Below, one piece after another: positions 1 through 5,006 of a stretch of DNA of 5,006 nucleotides. The translations under genes and the position numbers were made by a program. Position 1 is the stretch's first letter. Every line of letters starts with the position of its first letter. Location of the stretch: assembly GCA_025361685.1 (NCBI GenBank), contig JANYKE010000137.1:1-5006 (forward strand), read 5' to 3'. The notes below the pieces were generated by a model, which ran no database searches, was not told where the DNA came from, and worked only from the letters and a program-made list of their open reading frames with translations. The stretch is from Eubacteriales bacterium (GTDB lineage: Bacteria > Bacillota > Clostridia > JANYKE01).

Positions 1-948
1 GTTGCATTACAAAACAAATACATGAAAATTTGCGAAGAACAAGCCGCAACTTTCAACAGAATAAAAACTATACTTCATGCTTTTGGTATTGCTGAATCTG
101 ATGTAACCGATGTCACGGATGAGGATATTGATAAATATAAAACGATTGTCGGTTCAATGTCTGATACTCGCGCAGCTTATGATAAGGCTATTGCCAACAT
201 GGCTGAGCTGGAAGTCAAGTTGTCGGAGCTAAAAAGCAGAGTCTGCGTGCTTGCTAAAATTGAAAAATTTGACTCCGCTAAAATTGCTTCTGCGCAACGA
301 TTACTCATCGAAGAAATTGCCAAGTTAAGTGAAATGCTAATAATCTCCAAGAATAAACTCCAGGCTGTTTTGAGCAATTTTCAAAATGAAAATTATCTTG
401 ATGTTCAACGATTGGCCGGTAGAATTCTCGAAGGCGAATCATTAAATCTCGAATATATTGATGAGGTAGGTCGTTCGCTTGCGGAAAAGGAATCTGAAGC
501 AATTGAAGAGGTTAAGGTCCGCGATGAAACACTTGCATTGCTAAGACAAGAAGAAGTTTTGCTTTCGAAAACTTTCAATGAAGAAGCATACCTCAAGAGC
601 AGAAAAGATTTTCTTGGCAACAGTGTTTTTGCAGTTAACGTTGCAAAAAATATTTTATCTGAAACTTCAAAAACAATGGAAGAAAAATACTCGCCACTAA
701 TGAGTGAAGATATGACTTTAGACCAAATGTACATCGCAATGAGAATTGCCAAATCTGACACTCAGGATTTACCGCTTATCATTGACGAAGTATTTGCTCA
801 ATACAAACCTAACAGTGTGAATGACACTCTTAAATATTTCAGCAAGAATTGCAAGAATCGCCAGATAATATACTTCTCAGCCGAGGACAGTCACCTACCG
901 TTGGCCAAAAAAATTTTTACCGGCAGCTTCAATCAAATCAAACTATAA
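1..948 (+). CDS. Coiled-coil SMC/YhaN-like ATPase, C-terminal part (5'-partial)
   Basis: This is the end of a longer gene. The reading frame is open to base 1, and the first ATG (22) has no Shine-Dalgarno sequence before it, so the real start is probably upstream. Residue numbers count from that ATG. Residues about 35-225 are charged and heptad-like with few prolines, as in a coiled coil. The C-terminal 85 residues look like the distal ATPase half of YhaN/Rad50/SMC proteins: a signature-like stretch, TLDQMYIAMRIA (232-243); a Walker B motif, LPLIIDEVF (250-258, D255/E256); and a terminal strand, RQIIYFSAED (280-289). Such ATPases join an N-terminal Walker A half to this half and usually act on DNA or as ATP-driven scaffolds. 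The oddities are that the expected LSxGT signature reads SEDMT, the segment normally preceding it seems missing, and the histidine often found after the last strand is absent. The ATPase-fold assignment is fairly secure; the biological role is unknown. It could be a degenerate or regulatory homologue. Confidence 0.72.
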   Translation, partial: VALQNKYMKICEEQAATFNRIKTILHAFGIAESDVTDVTDEDIDKYKTIVGSMSDTRAAYDKAIANMAELEVKLSELKSRVCVLAKIEKFDSAKIASAQRLLIEEIAKLSEMLIISKNKLQAVLSNFQNENYLDVQRLAGRILEGESLNLEYIDEVGRSLAEKESEAIEEVKVRDETLALLRQEEVLLSKTFNEEAYLKSRKDFLGNSVFAVNVAKNILSETSKTMEEKYSPLMSEDMTLDQMYIAMRIAKSDTQDLPLIIDEVFAQYKPNSVNDTLKYFSKNCKNRQIIYFSAEDSHLPLAKKIFTGSFNQIKL

Positions 949-949
949 C

Positions 950-2434
950 TTAGACAAAGTATAAATCTTTTGATGGATACTCGGGCGTACAGGTGCTGTT
1001 GATGCCCAGTTTAGCCATTGCACCTTCATCAGCCTTTGAAATTATATGTGAAGAGTGAGCCTCGCATCCCCTTAGCATTTGAAGCTTTTGCAGTCCCGCT
1101 TCAGCCATAGGATTGGTAACCGCACATATGCTAAGAGCAATCAAAACATCTTCAAGATTTAACAGAGGATTCTTCATACACAGGATTTTGCTTTTCATAG
1201 TCAGTATTGGTTCAAGCACTATCGGGGAAATAAGATGTATTTCATCTGATATCTCTGCCAACTCTTTAATGGAATTCAGTACAAGGCTTGAAGCTGCCGT
1301 CAACAGACCGGTGGCTTTTCCCGTAATAATTTTACCGTTGTCAAGAATCATTGCCATAGCCGGACAGCCATTTTTCGAAGACTTTGAGAGTGCCGGCCCA
1401 ACTGCCAATCCGTATTTCGGAGTGATGTCGAGCTGATTCATTATAATCTCAAGTTTTTCAACAGAAGTATTTGCAACGCGCCCTTCTTTATAATCGCACC
1501 AAGTCTTAAAATACCTTCTTACAACCTCTTGCTTGGCGGCTTCCCTCACGATTTCATCATCCGTTATGCAATAGCCTGCCATGTTGACTCCCATATCTGT
1601 CGGCGATTGGTAAACATCATTGTTGCCCGTTATCTTGGTTAGCATAGTCTTAACAAGCGGAAATACCTCGATGTCTCTGTTATAATTGACTGCGGTTTTG
1701 CCGTATGTCTCAAGGTGAAACGGATCGATAACATTGATGTCGTGCAAGTCTGCAGTTGCAGCTTCATATGCAAGATTAACCGGATGCTTAAGTGGAATAT
1801 TCCATATCGGAAATGTTTCAAATTTTGCATAGCCAGCTTTTTTTCCTTGTCTATACTCGTGGTATAGTTGTGAGAGACAAGTTGCCAGCTTACCGCTTCC
1901 GGGACCCGGAGCAGTTATTACAACGAGCGGTTTTGTCGTTTCAATATATGGGTTAGAACCATAGCCTTCATCACTTACTATTAGGTCAATATCAATCGGG
2001 TACCCTTTTATAGGCTTATGAACATAGACTTTTTCGCCTCGCATTTCAAGTTTGTTCTTGAACATGTCGGCTGACTTTTGATCAGTATACTGTGTTATAA
2101 CAATACTGCTGATGTAAAGCCCCATCCCTCTCATATTGTCAAGCAATCTCAGGACATCCATATCATATGTGATTCCAAGATCGGCTCGAATTTTGTTTCT
2201 CTCAATATCTGCTGCCTTGATGCAAATAATTATTTCAGTTTTGTCTTTCAGTTCCTCAAGCAATAGAATTTTCCCATTGACGTTAAATCCCGGCAGAACA
2301 CGCGCCGCATGATAATCATCAAACAACTTGCCTCCAAATTCAAGATATAGCTTATCGTTAAATTGTTCCACGCGCTTAAGAATCTGCTCAGTCTGCTTCT
2401 TGATATACTTTGCATTATCAAATCCGATTTTCAT
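950..2434 (-). CDS. DUF1846 (UPF0371) family protein, complete
   Basis: This is a full-length member (494 residues, the usual size of about 495-500) of the DUF1846/UPF0371 family, a predicted cytosolic protein of unknown function. I recognise the family from conserved blocks: the N-terminal MKIGFDNAKY; FGGKLFDDYHAARVLPGF (33-50); DLGITYDMDVLRL (85-97); SDEGYG (154-159); TAPGPGSGK (174-182); PIWNIPLKHPVNLAYEAATA (209-228); YNRDIEVFP (251-259); SPTDMGVNMAG (277-287); and the C-terminal CTPEYPSKDLYFV. The APGPGSGK block resembles a P-loop, but leucine follows the lysine where Ser/Thr is typical, so nucleotide binding is only a possibility. No signal peptide or membrane segment is visible. The ATG overlaps the stop of the upstream glycosyltransferase by four bases (ATGA), and a GGAGAGG stretch lies about 10 bases before it, which supports this start and translational coupling. 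It is the last gene of the visible operon and ends one base from the stop of the convergent ATPase gene. Family identification is very secure; function is not. Confidence 0.96.
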   Translation of the reverse strand: MKIGFDNAKYIKKQTEQILKRVEQFNDKLYLEFGGKLFDDYHAARVLPGFNVNGKILLLEELKDKTEIIICIKAADIERNKIRADLGITYDMDVLRLLDNMRGMGLYISSIVITQYTDQKSADMFKNKLEMRGEKVYVHKPIKGYPIDIDLIVSDEGYGSNPYIETTKPLVVITAPGPGSGKLATCLSQLYHEYRQGKKAGYAKFETFPIWNIPLKHPVNLAYEAATADLHDINVIDPFHLETYGKTAVNYNRDIEVFPLVKTMLTKITGNNDVYQSPTDMGVNMAGYCITDDEIVREAAKQEVVRRYFKTWCDYKEGRVANTSVEKLEIIMNQLDITPKYGLAVGPALSKSSKNGCPAMAMILDNGKIITGKATGLLTAASSLVLNSIKELAEISDEIHLISPIVLEPILTMKSKILCMKNPLLNLEDVLIALSICAVTNPMAEAGLQKLQMLRGCEAHSSHIISKADEGAMAKLGINSTCTPEYPSKDLYFV

Positions 2435-3846
2435 TTTTGATTTTCCTCTCCATATATTTTACGCTCAACCTTGTTCCATGAGTGCTTGTATTTTTTATAT
2501 CTGATCATCGCGTAAATTCTTATTAAATTGTATGCCTGACGGTATATAAGCGGCTCGGCAATCGAATAGAACATCAATTTCAGCACAATATGGAATGGCG
2601 TCTTGACATTCAAAATATATTTTTCAACATTCAAAGCCGAAACAGTAACTGAAAAAGCATAGACCAAAATTGTAATTGAGAAGAATATAAACATCCAAGG
2701 GTTAAACAGTCCGAATATAATTGCCAAGAAAATGAGTACGTATCCGGTAACTTCTATGACTGCGGACAATAATTCGAATAAAGTATAATATGCTATTCCA
2801 AGCATCGATACCTGTTTATATTTCGGATTGAATAAAGTTCCTTTGTGTATGCTCAGGCATTGCATCAGCCCGACATGCCATCTAATTCTCTGCTTTGCAA
2901 AATCTTTCATCGTGGTTGGGACTTGTGTAAAAGTATATGCATCAATAACGTAATCTATCCGGTAATCTTCTTTCATATCTAAGCAGTGAGTATTGAGCCT
3001 CATTACAAGCTCCATATCCTCGCCGATTGTATCGGTGCGATACCCGCCGACTTCAAGAACCTTACTCTTCTTGAACATGCCGAATGCTCCCGAAATAATC
3101 AGGTTAGCATTGATGATGTTCCATGCCGTTCGCGCGATTAAAAAGACTCTCAAGTATTCGAAAGTTTGGTATATTAAAAAATATCCTTTGGGGTACTTGT
3201 ATTCTTCAATCTCACCATCTTTAACTTTTAGATTATTGGAAATGCGGATATTCCCGCCGGCAGCAACAGTTCTTCTGTCCATAAGGAATGGCTTAACCAA
3301 TTTATCAATGGCATCCCGCTTCAATATGCAATCAGCATCCATTGCCACAAACAGAGGATATCTGCTTGCATTTATTCCTGCGTTCAGAGCATCAGCCTTT
3401 CCGCCATTGGTTTTGTCAATTAATGTAATCGGCACATCATTGTAATTTCCTTCATAGACGTCTCTGATTTCCTGAACCTTTATTGCTTCTACGAAAACTC
3501 TGTGAGTCTTTACGAGACTAAAATTCTTCAGAACTTCTTCAACAGTATTATCTGTTGACCCATCATTGATAACAATTATCTCGTATCTCTCATAATCAAG
3601 AATAGACAATGACTTGATAGATTCCACAATTACCATTGCTTCATTATATGCCGGTACAATAATGGAAACAGGAATGTATCTAGTCGAAAATTTTTCAACA
3701 AGACTTTCCATCTCACGTCTCTCTTTATTCTTTCTGGAAATAACAACCGTTGCCGACAAAGTTGACACGCAGAAAATAGTCAGAATGCAGATGGTGTAGA
3801 ATATTATTACATTATTGAAAATTATTACAACATTAGCCCAATCCAA
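2431..3846 (-). CDS. Membrane-bound family 2 glycosyltransferase (PgaC/IcaA/BcsA-like)
   Basis: A 471-residue integral-membrane glycosyltransferase with a GT-A fold. It is expected to transfer sugar from a nucleotide-sugar on the cytoplasmic face, possibly polymerising and exporting a glycan. Order of parts: one N-terminal membrane helix (about 7-37); the catalytic domain with PAYNE (65-69), NDGSTD (94-99), NGGKADALN (147-155), the DAD metal site (170-172), GAFGMF (253-258), GGYR (267-270), GED with probable catalytic base D277 (275-277) and QRIRW (319-323); then hydrophobic helices at about 346-380 and 382-408, and a possible further membrane-associated stretch near 420-445. QxxRW is typical of processive synthases such as cellulose, hyaluronan and poly-GlcNAc synthases. 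About 20 extra residues lie between NDGSTD and GGK compared with PgaC as I remember it. The start is TTG, chosen because GGAGGAGG sits six bases upstream and the next Met (46) would remove the first helix. It lies one base after the HEAT-protein stop. All catalytic motifs are intact; the sugar and product cannot be told from sequence. Confidence 0.93.
   Translation of the reverse strand: MDWANVVIIFNNVIIFYTICILTIFCVSTLSATVVISRKNKERREMESLVEKFSTRYIPVSIIVPAYNEAMVIVESIKSLSILDYERYEIIVINDGSTDNTVEEVLKNFSLVKTHRVFVEAIKVQEIRDVYEGNYNDVPITLIDKTNGGKADALNAGINASRYPLFVAMDADCILKRDAIDKLVKPFLMDRRTVAAGGNIRISNNLKVKDGEIEEYKYPKGYFLIYQTFEYLRVFLIARTAWNIINANLIISGAFGMFKKSKVLEVGGYRTDTIGEDMELVMRLNTHCLDMKEDYRIDYVIDAYTFTQVPTTMKDFAKQRIRWHVGLMQCLSIHKGTLFNPKYKQVSMLGIAYYTLFELLSAVIEVTGYVLIFLAIIFGLFNPWMFIFFSITILVYAFSVTVSALNVEKYILNVKTPFHIVLKLMFYSIAEPLIYRQAYNLIRIYAMIRYKKYKHSWNKVERKIYGEENQK
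2445..2451 (-). promoter_or_regulatory. Probable ribosome binding site of the DUF1846 gene
   Basis: On the minus strand GGAGAGG lies about 10 bases before the ATG at 2434 and inside the 3' end of the glycosyltransferase gene. The match is partial and the spacing slightly long. Together with the ATGA stop/start overlap it supports re-initiation from the upstream gene rather than strong independent initiation. Confidence 0.55.
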
Positions 3847-3847
3847 A

Positions 3848-5006
3848 TTATGCCTCCTCCTTATTTTCTTGCTCTTCTATGTGTTCTTGCTCTTCTATGT
3901 GCTCTTGCTCTTCCACATGCTTTCCGCGCAGCTCGTCCTTATTGTATCCCATTTTAATCGACGTTCTCGCGCTGTTGTACCTTACGTACCAGTTCTCGCT
4001 GCTGATTCCCTTAAGCAAAATATCCTTAACCTTAAGATTGTCAAAATTCTTCAGACATTTTATCGCCTGACTTTTTATCTTGTCCTCATTATTATCGACT
4101 AAACCAATTATCAAATTTCCTGACTCATCATACGGTATCGCTTCAAAATATCTAAGCACAACAACTGTCAGATCATCATTCTGCATTTTCTGTGCAAGTG
4201 TGCAGTTCATTGAATTTTCGCATGCCTCAATTGCCTTTTCAAGTATGGAAAACATCTTCTTGGCAACGCTGTCATTTTTGCATTCTCTGAAATAGGTTAT
4301 CGCAATTATAACTTGACTGAGATTTGCACTGTCCAGCATTTCCTCCTGCCACGCCTCAATTAATTTTTTTTCGCCTTCAAACATGAATAAAAGATACATA
4401 CACAATCTCTCATCAATAATTTCCCTTGTGCCGGAAAATAAAAGATTTACTGTGCGACGCAGTCCGTCGTAATCTCCACATTTCGCATAAGCAAGTGCCA
4501 GGTAGTAAACATAATATACATTCTTAAGCCGTTCGGCCTTCTTCTCATATCTCATCAACTCGTCTGATGAGGAAGAATCGCGCAGTACACCTAGCATTAC
4601 CAAAACATTTATATCCCCAAATATTTTTTTGCGTCGAATAACATCTTTGCACATTTTCGCGTTTGTTAAATAGTTAAGCACATTTTGTCTGCTCTGCCAT
4701 AAGTCTTCACCTGCATGAATTCTCTTGGTCAATTTGTTGACATGTTCAACAGCATCGGTAATCCATAAATTAGTTAGATACTTGTCACTCTTTTTTTCTA
4801 CTTCTTTTAAAACAGTTCTTGTCTCGCCGGAAAGTCTTCTATATGAAGCCCTTGAAAGATTTGTCATGCTTTCCAATTCGCGCAAAGCATTTTTTATTTG
4901 TTCGTCAAATTCTTCGGACTTTTCTTTTTCCATAAATTCCTTGCGGCGTTCGGTATATATTTCAAATCTTGAATACACCTGCACACATGTCATGAGATAC
5001 AAATAC
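3848..5006 (-). CDS. HEAT-repeat protein with acidic repeat tail (probably 5'-partial)
   Basis: An alpha-helical protein, first gene of the visible operon. The frame is open to the window edge. An in-frame TTG (5002), an ATG (4993) and an ATG (4933) are available. Only 4933 has an AAGGA before it, four bases away, which is closer than usual, so I favour a start beyond the edge. If the start is 4933 the protein has 361 residues. Numbering from 4933: a charged helical N-terminus (1-70); helix-pair, TPR-like sequence such as YYLALAYAKCGDYDGL (143-158); and two HEAT-type repeats at about 269-297 and 300-328, the second containing the typical NWYVRYNSARTSIKMG (314-329). The tail (339-361) is three HxEEQE hexads plus NKEEA. 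HEAT repeats bind proteins, and no catalytic motif is seen, so a scaffold or partner for the following glycosyltransferase is the natural inference. The residues just after the edge (YLMTCVQVYSRF, then Arg/Lys-rich) could be the end of a membrane anchor, but this is speculative. Confidence 0.78.
   Translation of the reverse strand, partial: YLYLMTCVQVYSRFEIYTERRKEFMEKEKSEEFDEQIKNALRELESMTNLSRASYRRLSGETRTVLKEVEKKSDKYLTNLWITDAVEHVNKLTKRIHAGEDLWQSRQNVLNYLTNAKMCKDVIRRKKIFGDINVLVMLGVLRDSSSSDELMRYEKKAERLKNVYYVYYLALAYAKCGDYDGLRRTVNLLFSGTREIIDERLCMYLLFMFEGEKKLIEAWQEEMLDSANLSQVIIAITYFRECKNDSVAKKMFSILEKAIEACENSMNCTLAQKMQNDDLTVVVLRYFEAIPYDESGNLIIGLVDNNEDKIKSQAIKCLKNFDNLKVKDILLKGISSENWYVRYNSARTSIKMGYNKDELRGKHVEEQEHIEEQEHIEEQENKEEA
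3853..3860 (-). promoter_or_regulatory. Strong Shine-Dalgarno site for the TTG-started glycosyltransferase gene
   Basis: On the minus strand the sequence reads GGAGGAGG, then six bases, then TTG. The site is a near-perfect match to the 16S anti-Shine-Dalgarno and decides the non-ATG start of the glycosyltransferase. It is embedded in the last codons (Lys-Glu-Glu-Ala-stop) of the HEAT-protein gene, so ribosomes finishing that gene sit on it. This is the usual arrangement for translational coupling. Confidence 0.85.
3866..3919 (-). repeat. Three tandem 18-bp units in frame at the 3' end of the HEAT-protein gene
   Basis: Units occupy 3866-3883, 3884-3901 and 3902-3919. The first two are identical, and the third differs at 4 of 18 positions by my alignment. 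On the coding strand each unit encodes His-(Ile/Val)-Glu-Glu-Gln-Glu, giving an acidic tail after the last HEAT repeat. Because 18 is a multiple of three, gain or loss of a unit would change tail length without breaking the frame. The identical pair suggests recent duplication. Confidence 0.88.

Noticed and set aside
305..761. Open frames antisense to the coiled-coil ATPase gene (for example 405-761)
   Set aside because: They lie wholly opposite a gene with clear motifs, have no ribosome site that I could see, and give serine-rich, low-information proteins typical of antisense shadows.
899..925. Possible terminator hairpin around the A7/T5 run near the end of the ATPase gene
   Set aside because: The AAAAATTTTT core is a loop-less AT palindrome, and flanking GCC/GGC pairing is only about three bases. 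This is too weak for an intrinsic terminator call.
1..948. Left gene as part of a defence system (ATPase plus effector)
   Set aside because: SMC-like ATPases occur in several defence systems, but no effector, nuclease, integrase or phage gene is visible, and the neighbours look like glycan-related and household genes.
983..1015. GGGC...GCCC inverted repeat downstream of the ATPase stop
   Set aside because: The stem is only four base pairs with a long loop and no T-run, and it lies inside conserved DUF1846 coding sequence.
2993..3445. A 150-codon open frame on the + strand inside the glycosyltransferase gene
   Set aside because: It is antisense to the catalytic core (DAD, GAFGMF, GED motifs), and its translation resembles no protein I know.
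3866..3919. Short tandem repeats considered as a CRISPR array or iteron-type origin
   Set aside because: The units are directly adjacent with no spacers, are multiples of three and encode a regular peptide in frame, so they are coding repeats.

Overview
The window reads as ordinary chromosome from an AT-rich, low-GC Gram-positive bacterium, most likely a clostridium (Lachnospiraceae or Oscillospiraceae-like). The grounds are the base composition, a strong AGGAGG-type ribosome binding site, a TTG start, and an intact DUF1846/UPF0371 protein, a family seen mainly in Firmicutes and Actinobacteria. The taxonomic call is an inference. No RNA gene, CRISPR array, insertion sequence or prophage signature is visible. 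There is also no gene-free stretch longer than a few bases.

Layout. The left end (1-948, + strand) is the 3' part of a coiled-coil ATPase gene whose beginning lies outside the window. It resembles the C-terminal end of YhaN/SMC/Rad50-like ATPases, but its signature region is altered and shortened. It converges, with one base between stop codons, on a minus-strand operon filling the rest of the window. In transcription order (right to left) the operon encodes a HEAT-repeat protein (3848-5006, probably 5'-truncated by the window edge), a membrane-bound processive-type family 2 glycosyltransferase (2431-3846) and a complete DUF1846 protein (950-2434). The junctions are very tight: one base between the first two genes and a 4-base ATGA overlap between the second and third. 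This implies one transcript with translational coupling.

How the genes may work together. The glycosyltransferase carries all the sequence motifs of the PgaC/IcaA/BcsA/hyaluronan-synthase type, so it should polymerise or transfer a sugar at the cytoplasmic membrane, possibly for a surface polysaccharide. The HEAT-repeat protein is a probable scaffold or partner. DUF1846 has no established biochemical role that I know of. Its coupling to the glycosyltransferase hints at a link with the same process, but co-location in one genome is weak evidence.

I did not find a clear, new defence or mobile system. The points most worth a second look are the tightly coupled HEAT/glycosyltransferase/DUF1846 set, the degenerate ATPase signature in the left gene, and the acidic in-frame repeat at the end of the HEAT protein.
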